A DNA stretch of 18,027 bases from JBBSOW01 sp038259365 (GTDB lineage Bacteria > Actinomycetota > Actinomycetes > Propionibacteriales > Propionibacteriaceae), in assembly GCA_038259365.1 (NCBI GenBank), contig JBBSOW010000060.1:1-18027 (forward strand). Reading direction: 5' to 3'. The translations under genes and the position numbers were made by a program. The notes below the pieces were generated by a model. It saw only the letters and a program-made list of their open reading frames with translations. It was not told the origin of the DNA and searched no databases. Below are positions 1 through 6,778 of the stretch, piece after piece. Numbering within the stretch: the first letter of the stretch is position 1; the number at the start of each line of letters is the position of its first letter.

Positions 1-154
1 CCGCGCACCGATCACCCCTCCCATTCGATCTCAGGACCTTGCCGGCCTTGCTCGGGTTAGTGGTTCCAGCTCGATTTAGGAATCACGCGCCACCCGCTAT
101 ATCGAGCGCGCTGACAACCCGCGTCCCGTGGGCCAGCTCTCCCTCTCGGGCAGG
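1..154. other. Window edge, no supported gene
   Basis: This is the stretch downstream of the Fe-S oxidoreductase stop. The plus strand is open from the window edge to stops at about 58, 77 and 154 in the three frames, so the tail of a gene entering from the left cannot be excluded. None of the three short peptides resembles a family I know. I see no convincing hairpin with a T-run and no tRNA. Confidence 0.4.
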
Positions 155-2359
155 CTAGGCGGTCAGGCCTGAAGAGGAGGTTTCGTCTCCACGGCGGACG
201 GACTCCAGGAGCAGCTGGGAGACGTCGAGCACCTCGACGGGCTTGGCCGCGTCGTCGCCGTCGGTTTCGGCCGCGACGCCGTCGGAGAGCATGATGCGGC
301 AGAAGGGGCAGCCGGTGGCGATGGTGTCGGCCCCGGTGGCCATGGCCTCCTTGGTGCGGTTGAGGTTGATGCGGCTGCCGAGCTTCTCCTCCATCCACAT
401 CTGCGCCCCGCCCGCCCCGCAACAGAACGACTTCTCGGAGTTGCGGGGCATCTCGGTGACCGTGGATCCGGGTAACACCGTCAGCAGGTCGCGCGGCGGG
501 CTGTAGACCTCGTTGTGGCGGCCGAGGAAGCACGGGTCGTGGTAGGTGATGGAACGCCCGCCGACGCTGGAGTCGGTCGGCGCGAGCGGGGTGAGCCTAC
601 CCTCGCGGACGAGCCGGTTCAGCAGCTGGGTGTGGTGTACGACGTCGAGGTTGGCGCCGAGCTGGGGGTACTCGTTCTTCAGCGTGTTCAGGCAATGGGC
701 GCAGGTGGCCACGACCTTCTTGGCCTGCGCCTCGGCCAGCGTGGCGACGTTCTCGCCGGCCAACTGTTGGTAGACGAACTCGTTGCCCGAGCGGCGGGCG
801 GGATCTCCGGTGCAGGTCTCGCCCTTGCCGAGCACCGCGAAGCTGACCCCAGCGCGGTGGAGCAGTTCGGCCACCGCCTGGGTGGTCTTCTTGGCCCGAT
901 CCTCGAACGCCCCGGCGCAGCCGACCCAGAACAGGTACTCGACCTCGTTCAGATCCTCGACGTCCTCGCCCACCACGGGCACGGTGAAGTCGAGGTCCTT
1001 GGCCCAATCCATCCGGCCCTTGGCGTTGAGCTTCCACGGGTTGCCGCGCGATTCGAGGCCCTTGTAGAGGCTGTTCAGCTCGCTGGGGAACTCCTCGGCC
1101 ACCATCACCTGGAAGCGTCGCATGTCCATGATGTGATCGACGTGCTCGATGTCGACGGGACACTGCTGCACGCACGCCCCGCAGGAGGTGCAAGACCACA
1201 ACACGTCCGGGTCGATGACGCCGGCGACGCCGTCGACGATTTGGATCGGCTTGCCGTGGGCCTGGGCGACGGCGTCGGGGTTGGGGCCGACGAGCGGGCG
1301 TTCGGCTTCGGCGAGCACCTCGGCCGGAAGCGCGGCGCGGGCCGCCTCGGCCGCCTGCAGGTAGGGCGCCTTGGCGTAGGCGTGCTCGCGCAGGCCCATG
1401 ATCAACAGCTTGGGGCTCAGCGGTTTGTCGGTGTTCCAGGCCGGGCACTGATCTTGGCAACGGCCACACTCGGTGCAGGAGGTGAAGTCCAGTAGCCCCT
1501 TCCAGGTGAACTCCTCCACCTTGCCGACACCGAGGCTGACCTCGTCGAGGTCCTCGAGTTCGTCGAAGTCGACCGGCGTGCCGCCGGAGTTGAGCGGGCT
1601 CAACTCGCCCAGCGCGGGCTTGCCGCCGGCGTGTTTGCCGAACCAGATGTTGGGCCAGGCGGTGAAGCGGTGCCAGGCGACGCCCATGGTGGCGTTCAGG
1701 CCGAGCACGCAGAACCACGCCATCGAGACGATGATCTTGAGCGCGGCCACGAGCACGATCGCCGTGCGGAGGGCCTCGGTGGAGATGCCGCCGGGCAGCA
1801 GGAAGCTGGTGAAGGGGAAGTGCCACCGCGAGGCGTCGCCGAGCTGGAACTCTAAAGCCCGCAGGGCGAGCACGCAGACGACGATGCCGAGGATGGTGTA
1901 CTCGACGTAGACCGCCTGCCAGCGTCGGGAGCCAAAGAAGCGCGAGGCCCGGGAAACGCCGGTGGCCAGGCGGTAGGCGATGAGGCCACCGATGGCGAAC
2001 AGCCCGAGCCAGGCGATGAGTTCGCTCAACCATTCGTACACCACCCAGTGCCCGATCAGCGGCAGCACGAACTCGGGATCGAACAGCTGCCCGAACGCGG
2101 TCAGCAGGGTGAAGAAGAGGGCCCCGAAGGCGACGAAGACGAACCAGTGGGCGACGCCGACGAGCGTGATCTGCAGCATCTTGGTGTGCCCGAGGGTCTC
2201 GACGAACATCCGACGCCAGCGGGCGCCGGGGTCGTCGCTGCGTCCCAGCGTGGGCTGCCCCAGCCGGACAACCGAGGTGATCCTCACCGCCATGCGGGCG
2301 AACAGGAAGACACCCACGGCGGTGACCGCCAGCGCCAACACAATCGCAACAACCGTCAC
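155..2359 (-). CDS. Membrane-bound (Fe-S)-binding heterodisulfide-reductase-like protein
   Basis: This 734-residue protein is probably a respiratory-chain-linked oxidoreductase of the HdrD/GlpC-type superfamily, similar in plan to the large Fe-S reductase of mycobacteria (Rv0338c type). Residues 1-235 hold several membrane helices like a nitrate-reductase gamma or HdrE-like cytochrome domain. Two 4Fe-4S motifs follow: C295-x2-C298-x2-C301-x3-C305 and C390-x2-C393-x2-C396-x3-C400. Two cysteine-rich CCG domains come next, with C480, C552 and C555 in the first and C609, C645-C646, C683 and C686 in the second. The start is GTG, supported by GGAGGT four bases upstream on the coding strand. The architecture is complete. 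The electron donor and acceptor cannot be read from the sequence, and the nearest genes give no clue. Confidence 0.93.
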   Translation of the reverse strand: MTVVAIVLALAVTAVGVFLFARMAVRITSVVRLGQPTLGRSDDPGARWRRMFVETLGHTKMLQITLVGVAHWFVFVAFGALFFTLLTAFGQLFDPEFVLPLIGHWVVYEWLSELIAWLGLFAIGGLIAYRLATGVSRASRFFGSRRWQAVYVEYTILGIVVCVLALRALEFQLGDASRWHFPFTSFLLPGGISTEALRTAIVLVAALKIIVSMAWFCVLGLNATMGVAWHRFTAWPNIWFGKHAGGKPALGELSPLNSGGTPVDFDELEDLDEVSLGVGKVEEFTWKGLLDFTSCTECGRCQDQCPAWNTDKPLSPKLLIMGLREHAYAKAPYLQAAEAARAALPAEVLAEAERPLVGPNPDAVAQAHGKPIQIVDGVAGVIDPDVLWSCTSCGACVQQCPVDIEHVDHIMDMRRFQVMVAEEFPSELNSLYKGLESRGNPWKLNAKGRMDWAKDLDFTVPVVGEDVEDLNEVEYLFWVGCAGAFEDRAKKTTQAVAELLHRAGVSFAVLGKGETCTGDPARRSGNEFVYQQLAGENVATLAEAQAKKVVATCAHCLNTLKNEYPQLGANLDVVHHTQLLNRLVREGRLTPLAPTDSSVGGRSITYHDPCFLGRHNEVYSPPRDLLTVLPGSTVTEMPRNSEKSFCCGAGGAQMWMEEKLGSRINLNRTKEAMATGADTIATGCPFCRIMLSDGVAAETDGDDAAKPVEVLDVSQLLLESVRRGDETSSSGLTA

Positions 2360-2404
2360 AGCGACCTCCGCATCCAGTCCTCTACCGACCCCGCACCCGC
2401 GATC

Positions 2405-2418
2405 CTACCGAACGGTAG
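2405..2418. promoter_or_regulatory. Palindrome CTACCG-AA-CGGTAG, operator candidate
   Basis: Two perfect 6-bp inverted arms are separated by AA, 46 bp upstream of the GTG of the Fe-S oxidoreductase. A further CTACCG half-site lies at 2382-2387. A TAGGAT hexamer on the minus strand (2402-2407) overlaps one arm and could be a -10 element. Such short palindromes are typical of TetR-family operators; that assignment is inference, as no regulator gene of that family is present here. Confidence 0.45.
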
Positions 2419-2530
2419 CTTTCCATCCTGCTTGAAACCTACGCCGGGGGTCCGGCGAGCGGAGGTTTGAGGTACCGGATCGCCTCATGGCTAAGGTTCG
2501 CGGGAAGCGGGTTTCGTCGTGGCCCTGGGT

Positions 2531-2536
2531 TAGGCT
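2531..2536 (+). promoter_or_regulatory. -10 hexamer TAGGCT, leaderless start candidate
   Basis: The hexamer fits TANNNT and ends six bases before the ATG at 2543, so transcription would begin at or next to the start codon. No Shine-Dalgarno sequence lies before this ATG, which agrees with a leaderless mRNA. A good -35 hexamer is not visible. Confidence 0.45.
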
Positions 2537-2542
2537 CGGCTG

Positions 2543-3466
2543 ATGCTCGACTTCAGCAGGGGCTCTGGATGGACCGCCGTTCTCACTATCTTCGCCGTGC
2601 TACTCGGTGGCTGTGCACCGTCGAGCCCGGCGCCGGGATCAAGTGCTTCCAGCGCCGCCCGGTCGGCGAATATCGTGGTCGGCTCGGCCGACTTCGCCGA
2701 ATCGGCCGTGTTGGGCGAGCTGTACGCCCAGGCCATGCGGGCCAAGGGGCTGCGCGCCTCGACGAGGCTCGGCATCGGCAGCCGGGAGGTGTACCTGAGC
2801 GCGCTCCAAGATGGTGCGGTCAGCGTCGTGCCCGAATACAGCGGCAACCTCCTGCTCTACTTCGATCAGAACAATCCAGCGGAGACGCCGGAGGAGATCG
2901 CGCGCGCGTTGCCCGAGGCGGTGGGCCCCCAACTGACGACGTTGGCGGCCTCGAAGGCCGCTGACCAAGACGTCTACGTCGTCACCAAGGAGTTCTCCGA
3001 GAGAAACGACGTCACCTCCCTGGAGGACCTGAAGAAGGTGGCCTCGGAGTCGGTGCTCGGCGGGCCGAGCGAGCTGAAGAAGCGCTCCTACGGGCCGCCT
3101 GGGTTGAAGGGAATCTATGGAGCCTCGTTCGCGAAGTTTCGCGGCTACGATTCCGTGCCGGCCAGGGTGAAGGCCCTCGACAGCGGCAAGCTGCAGGTCG
3201 CGACGTTCTTCACCACCGAGGCCGCCCTCGCCGACCACGACTACGTCCAGCTCAGCGATCCGGAGAAGATGATCCTGCCGCAGAACATCGTGCCGCTCGT
3301 GCGCAACGACGTCGCCCAGAATGAGCTCGCGGTGGAGGCCATCGAGGGGGTGCAGCGGACCCTCACGACCAAGGAGCTGACGAAGCTCAACAGGCGGGTC
3401 GACGGCGAGCAGGAAGGCCCGGCCGAGGTCGCCACCGCCTGGCTCGAGGAGAAGGGGCTGGCGTGA
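2543..3466 (+). CDS. Osmoprotectant (glycine betaine/choline)-binding lipoprotein, OpuC/ProX type
   Basis: This 307-residue protein is an extracytoplasmic substrate-binding protein of the OpuAC/ProX family, which delivers quaternary ammonium compounds to an ABC importer. A short N-region and hydrophobic core end in the lipobox LLGGC, so C24 would be the lipidated cysteine. The mature part starts after a Ser/Ala/Pro-rich linker with VVGSADFAESAVLGELYAQA, the family's usual first strand and helix. VVPEYSGNLLLYFD near residue 100 matches the PEYTGT ligand-pocket motif. The length is normal. The OpuCB/OpuCD permeases and the ATPase are not next to it: the following genes are on the other strand and unrelated. 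It is therefore an orphan, or its partners lie elsewhere. The exact ligand is inferred. Confidence 0.87.
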   Translation: MLDFSRGSGWTAVLTIFAVLLGGCAPSSPAPGSSASSAARSANIVVGSADFAESAVLGELYAQAMRAKGLRASTRLGIGSREVYLSALQDGAVSVVPEYSGNLLLYFDQNNPAETPEEIARALPEAVGPQLTTLAASKAADQDVYVVTKEFSERNDVTSLEDLKKVASESVLGGPSELKKRSYGPPGLKGIYGASFAKFRGYDSVPARVKALDSGKLQVATFFTTEAALADHDYVQLSDPEKMILPQNIVPLVRNDVAQNELAVEAIEGVQRTLTTKELTKLNRRVDGEQEGPAEVATAWLEEKGLA

Positions 3467-3470
3467 TCGC

Positions 3471-3514
3471 CTGAGACCTTGGCTCACGCGCGCCGCGACT
3501 GAGGCCTGGCTCAC
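3471..3514. repeat. Pair of imperfect 16-17 bp direct repeats
   Basis: CTGAGACCTTGGCTCAC (3471-3487) and CTGAGGCCTGGCTCAC (3499-3514) differ by one substitution and one missing base. Each has TGAG/CTCA ends that could form a short stem. They start four bases after the stop of the osmoprotectant-binding protein. The second copy contains the stop codon of the enoyl-CoA hydratase remnant, so they may mark the junction where that gene was lost. Confidence 0.6.
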
Positions 3515-3683
3515 CCGGGCCGCGCCGCGACCAGCACCACGCCGACATCCGCGGGCAGCTCGTCGGCGAGCCGAGCGAGCTCGGCCCACATCGACGGCGA
3601 CTGCGCGTTTCGACGCTCGGGCTGGCCAAGGTGCTGGTGAGCACCCCGTCGCCGCGTTCGGCTCGAGCGCCCGGGTGGGCCAT
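3511..3683 (-). pseudogene. Enoyl-CoA hydratase/isomerase, N-terminal remnant with frameshift
   Basis: Reading leftward from an ATG at 3683, frame 1 gives MAHPGARAERGDGVLTSTL. A frame change near there then continues as GQPERRNAQSPSMWAELARL, followed by ADELPADVGVVLVAARPG and a TGA at 3513-3511. This matches the conserved start of the crotonase family (VxTxTLxxPERRNAxSPxM...ELxxLxxDxxVxVVVLxxxG). The family normally has about 260 residues; here about 57 remain and only 44 bp separate them from the next gene, so the catalytic oxyanion-hole region and the rest are gone. The ATG lies four bases after the stop of the aldo/keto reductase, with GGAG overlapping that stop, so it was once the next gene of the same operon. 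The frame change is inferred from the homology pattern. Confidence 0.72.
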
Positions 3684-3687
3684 CGGG

Positions 3688-4515
3688 TTACTCCTGCGGC
3701 GCGTCGAAGGTGGCGGGATCCATGCCCAACCGGTCGCCCGCCTCGAGGGCGCCAATGGCGACCATGTCGTTCTTGGTCAGGCTCACCTCGGCGGCGGCGA
3801 GGTTCTCGGCCATCCGCTCCCTGGTGGAGCTCTTCGGGATGACGATGTTGCCCAAGGCCAGGTTCCAGGCCAGCACGACCTGAGCGGCGGTCGCGTCCAA
3901 CTTTTTGGCAATCTCTCGCACCGGCTCGGCCTTGAGGTCGGCGCCCTGGCCGAGCGGGCTGTAGGCCTCGACGGCGATGCCGGCGCGCCGCGACGCCTTT
4001 TGGACGTCCCGCTGACCGAAGCTGGGGTGGATCTCGATCTGATTGACCGCGGGGCGGATCGCGGTCTCGCTGGCGAGGCGGGTGAGGTGCTCGGGCAGGA
4101 AGTTCGACACGCCGATAGACGAGGCGAGGCGCTCCCGGTAGATCTTCTCCAGCTCCTGCCAGGCGGCCACGTAGGTGTCCTTGGTCGGCATCGGCCAGTG
4201 GATCAGGTACAGATCGACGAAATCCAACCCCAGCCGTTCCACCGACCGCTCGAAGGCCTCCCGTGGAATGTGCTGTTCGCCGTTGCGCAGCTTGGTGGTG
4301 ATGTAAAGCTCGTCTCGGTTCAGGCCGCTCGCCCTGATGGCGGCGCCGACCCCGGTCTCGTTCTGGTAGGCCGACGCGGTGTCGATGTGGCGGTAACCCA
4401 CCTCGAGGGCGGTCTCGACCGCGCGTTGAGTTTCGTCGGGCGGGACCTGGAACACCCCGAAGCCCAACTGGGGAATCGTTTTGGCGTTGTTGAGTTTGAT
4501 GTCGGCGATGTGCAC
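3688..4515 (-). CDS. Aldo/keto reductase (2,5-diketo-D-gluconate reductase-like)
   Basis: This 275-residue cytosolic protein is an NADPH-dependent carbonyl reductase of the AKR superfamily with the (alpha/beta)8 barrel. The catalytic tetrad is complete: D45 and Y50 in HIDTASAYQNE, K75 in TTKLRN and H106 in LIHWP. The C-terminal cofactor-binding signature IPKSSTRERMAENL, with K and R for the NADPH phosphate, is present. The length is normal for the short prokaryotic AKR5 group. The start is GTG, with GGAG eight bases upstream. The gene lies downstream of deoC on the same strand with a 100-bp gap and precedes the broken enoyl-CoA hydratase. The substrate is unknown; 2,5-diketogluconate or methylglyoxal-like aldehydes are possible. 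Confidence 0.92.
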   Translation of the reverse strand: MHIADIKLNNAKTIPQLGFGVFQVPPDETQRAVETALEVGYRHIDTASAYQNETGVGAAIRASGLNRDELYITTKLRNGEQHIPREAFERSVERLGLDFVDLYLIHWPMPTKDTYVAAWQELEKIYRERLASSIGVSNFLPEHLTRLASETAIRPAVNQIEIHPSFGQRDVQKASRRAGIAVEAYSPLGQGADLKAEPVREIAKKLDATAAQVVLAWNLALGNIVIPKSSTRERMAENLAAAEVSLTKNDMVAIGALEAGDRLGMDPATFDAPQE

Positions 4516-4615
4516 CGGGGGTCTCCTTCAAGGTGGGTGACGGGGTTGGATCAACGTCGGTTCACAACTGTAGAACCGACGGGGGGTTGGCCCATAACCC
4601 GAGGGAACGAGGAAG

Positions 4616-5287
4616 TCAGGAGCCGTCGGTCGTGGCGCGGCCGTCGAGAACGGACTGGGTGCCGGAGAGCCCCAGCCGGGTGGCCCCCGCCTCGATCATG
4701 GCGACGGCGTCGTCCCAGCTGCGGATGCCCCCGGAGGCCTTGACGCCGAGTCGACCGCCGACCGTTTTGGCCATCAGCGAAACGGCGTGGACGGTGGCCC
4801 CGCCCGAGGGATGAAAACCGGTGGAGGTCTTGACGAACTGCGCCCCGGCGCGCTCGGCGGCCCCGCAGGCGGCCACGATCTCGTCGTCGGTGAGGGCGCC
4901 GGATTCGATGATCACCTTGAGTAGGGCCGTGGCGGGCATGGACTCGCGGACGGCGGTGATATCGGCCTGGACGGCGTCGATGTCTCCCGCCTTGAGGGCG
5001 CCGATGTCGATCACCATGTCCACCTCGTCGGCGCCACCCGCGACCGCGCCGGCCGCCTCGGCGGCCTTCACTCCCGAGGAGTGCTTGCCCGACGGGAACC
5101 CGCACACGGTGGTCAGGGCGATGGTGCTGCGATCCTCCACACAATCGAGCATCGAGGGCGAGATGCAGATGGCGAATACGCCCAGCCGCCGCGCCTGGTT
5201 AGCCAGGTCTCGAACCTGCGCGGCGGTGGCCTCGGGCTTAAGGAGCGTGTGATCGACCAGCTGGGCCATGGCGTCGCGAGAAATCAT
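4616..5287 (-). CDS. deoC: Deoxyribose-phosphate aldolase
   Basis: DeoC reversibly cleaves 2-deoxyribose 5-phosphate into glyceraldehyde 3-phosphate and acetaldehyde, the last step of deoxynucleoside breakdown. The 223-residue protein starts with the typical LVDHTLLKPEAT. The Schiff-base lysine is K153 in FVKTSTGF, the second active-site lysine is K183 in VKASGGIR, and the proton-relay aspartate is D90 in ADEVDMVID, equivalent to E. coli K167, K201 and D102. CGFPSGKH for phosphate contact is intact. No thymidine phosphorylase or phosphopentomutase gene is adjacent. The ATG has no clear Shine-Dalgarno sequence; a CAAGCT hexamer six bases upstream could be a weak leaderless -10 element. Confidence 0.96.
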   Translation of the reverse strand: MISRDAMAQLVDHTLLKPEATAAQVRDLANQARRLGVFAICISPSMLDCVEDRSTIALTTVCGFPSGKHSSGVKAAEAAGAVAGGADEVDMVIDIGALKAGDIDAVQADITAVRESMPATALLKVIIESGALTDDEIVAACGAAERAGAQFVKTSTGFHPSGGATVHAVSLMAKTVGGRLGVKASGGIRSWDDAVAMIEAGATRLGLSGTQSVLDGRATTDGS

Positions 5288-5292
5288 GGATT

Positions 5293-5303
5293 CAGCTTGT
5301 CAC
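5293..5303 (-). promoter_or_regulatory. 11-mer GTGACAAGCTG before deoC, shared with the response regulator
   Basis: On the coding strand GTGACAAGCTG ends five bases before the deoC ATG. The identical 11-mer ends six bases before the response-regulator ATG (11787-11797). It includes CAAGCT, which keeps the two key positions (A2, T6) of a TANNNT -10 element at the distance expected for a leaderless transcript. The role is inferred. Confidence 0.3.
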
Positions 5304-5390
5304 AACCCCGGTGATGGGGGCCGTGGCGAGCGCGTCGAAACCCGGGCCATCGCCTGGGGTAGGCCCAAACGTTATGAGATTGACGCGAAC

Positions 5391-5412
5391 GGATCTTCGG
5401 ATCTTGTGGATC
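5391..5412 (+). repeat. Three short GGATC(TT) direct repeats in the importer leader
   Basis: GGATCTT occurs at 5391-5397 and 5399-5405, followed by GGATC at 5408-5412, giving an 8-9 bp spacing. A TTGACG hexamer lies just upstream at 5380-5385 and could be a -35 element, but no matching TANNNT -10 at 16-18 bp is present. The block lies 60-80 bp before the solute-binding protein start and may be part of its control region. Confidence 0.35.
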
Positions 5413-5425
5413 GAGGGCCGCTTCC

Positions 5426-5444
5426 GTGTGAACCTGGATTACAC
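5426..5444. promoter_or_regulatory. Imperfect inverted repeat GTGT(G)AA-N6-TTACAC
   Basis: The arms GTGTGAA and TTACAC pair with one bulged base around a 6-bp centre. The element ends 27 bp before the ATG of the sugar-binding lipoprotein and is a candidate operator for a substrate-responsive repressor. No regulator gene is adjacent, so the assignment is weak. Confidence 0.3.
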
Positions 5445-5471
5445 AGTTTCGGCACTACGTGGGGAGTGGCA

Positions 5472-6776
5472 ATGTCTGGAAACGCGTTCGGGTCGGCCTT
5501 CGGGCGGCGAACCATGATGAAGGGACTCCTGGGTGGAGCCGCGCTACTGGGCGGCGGGACGCTGCTGAGCGCCTGCACCGGGACGTCGACGCCCGCCGGT
5601 GGCGGCACCGCCGCCGCGAAAAGCTTCACCCTGGGATCATCGGGCTCCGACGATGTGCCCAAGCGCGCCTACGCCGCCATGGTCAAGGCCTGGGAGGCCC
5701 AGTCCGACGGCCTGACGGGCACGATCAACACCGTCCCGCACAACGACTTCCAGAACAACATCAACACCTACCTGCAGGGCAGCCCCGACGACGCCTTCAC
5801 CTGGTTCGCGGGCTATCGCGCGCGCTACTACGCGGACAAGGGACTGGTCGCCCCCATCGATGATGTCTGGGACAAGGTGGGTGGGAAGTACTCTGACGCG
5901 ATGGCCAAGGCCTCCACCGGTGACGACGGCAAGAAGTACTTCCTGCCGCTGTACAACTACCCGTGGGGCTACTTCTACCGCAAGAGCCTGTGGGCCGACA
6001 AGGGCTACGAGGTGCCCACCACGTTCGACGAGCTGATGACGCTGGCGAAGAAGATGAAGAAGGACGGGCTCATTCCGATCGCCTTCGCCGACAAGGACGG
6101 TTGGCCGGCGTTTGGTACCTTCGACTACCTGAACATGCGGCTGAACGGCTACCAGTTCCACGTCGACCTGTGCGCCCACAAGGAATCATGGGATCAGCAG
6201 AAGGTCAAGGACGTGTTCGACAACTGGAAGGCAATGTTGCCCTACCAAGATCCGAATGCCCTGGGCGCCACCTGGCAGGAGGCCGCCGGGACGCTGGGCA
6301 GTAAGAAGAGCGGGATGTACCTGTTGGGCTCGTTCATCACCCAGCAGTACAGCGACGAAAAGGTGCTCTCCGACATCGAGTTCTTCCAGTTCCCCGAGAT
6401 GGCGATGGAGGGACAAGACGCCATCGAGGCGCCCATCGACGGTTTCATGCTGTCGAAGAAGGCCGGTGACAACGGCGCCGCTCAGTCCTTCCTGGAATTC
6501 GCCGCCAGCGTCGAGGGCCAACAGGCCTACTTCGACGTCGACCCGTCCAACATCATGGCCAACGTGGATTTCGACGCCTCCAACTACAGCAAGCTGAACG
6601 TCAAGCTCGACGAGGCGATCGGTGGCGCCAAGTCCATCAGCCAGTTCTTCGATCGCGACGCGGATCCGGCCATGGCCAACAACGTGATGCTCCCGGCCCT
6701 GCAGGGCTTCATCGCCGACGGCACCATCGACACCGCCAACCTGGAAGCGCAGGCCAAAGCGCTCTACAAGGCGTAG
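5472..6776 (+). CDS. Carbohydrate ABC transporter substrate-binding lipoprotein
   Basis: This 434-residue extracytoplasmic binding protein belongs to the extracellular solute-binding family 1 (MalE/UgpB-like). I chose the ATG at 5472 because GGGGAG lies five bases upstream and the signal peptide begins there; the frame is open 204 bp further but that part has no signal character. The signal peptide carries a twin arginine (R12-R13 in FGRRTMMKGLL), a hydrophobic core and a lipobox LLSAC with C35 as the lipidated cysteine, so export by the Tat route is likely. The mature protein has family features such as YNYPWGYFYRKSLWADKGYE (open/close hinge region) and a C-terminal region ending in EAQAKALYKA. 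It is the first gene of an operon with two permeases, two bases before the next start. The sugar is not identifiable. Confidence 0.93.
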   Translation: MSGNAFGSAFGRRTMMKGLLGGAALLGGGTLLSACTGTSTPAGGGTAAAKSFTLGSSGSDDVPKRAYAAMVKAWEAQSDGLTGTINTVPHNDFQNNINTYLQGSPDDAFTWFAGYRARYYADKGLVAPIDDVWDKVGGKYSDAMAKASTGDDGKKYFLPLYNYPWGYFYRKSLWADKGYEVPTTFDELMTLAKKMKKDGLIPIAFADKDGWPAFGTFDYLNMRLNGYQFHVDLCAHKESWDQQKVKDVFDNWKAMLPYQDPNALGATWQEAAGTLGSKKSGMYLLGSFITQQYSDEKVLSDIEFFQFPEMAMEGQDAIEAPIDGFMLSKKAGDNGAAQSFLEFAASVEGQQAYFDVDPSNIMANVDFDASNYSKLNVKLDEAIGGAKSISQFFDRDADPAMANNVMLPALQGFIADGTIDTANLEAQAKALYKA

Positions 6777-6778
6777 TC

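Noticed and set aside
515..1495. 326-residue open frame on the plus strand
   Set aside because: It lies antisense to the clearly homologous Fe-S oxidoreductase and has no recognisable domain or ribosome-binding site.
597..2033. 478-residue open frame on the minus strand
   Set aside because: It is the shifted shadow of the Fe-S oxidoreductase, with Arg/Pro/His-rich low-complexity composition typical of high-GC DNA.
3536..3620. Possible small methyltransferase or other short gene in the gap after the osmoprotectant-binding gene
   Set aside because: The only family-like signal is the crotonase N-terminus, which needs a frame change, so it is listed as a pseudogene rather than a gene.
2639..4531. 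630-residue open frame on the minus strand
   Set aside because: It runs antisense through the osmoprotectant-binding gene and out of frame through the aldo/keto reductase, is rich in Arg, Gly and Pro, and matches no family.
5268..5471. 68-codon upstream extension of the sugar-binding lipoprotein
   Set aside because: The signal peptide with twin arginine and the GGGGAG ribosome-binding site place the start at 5472.
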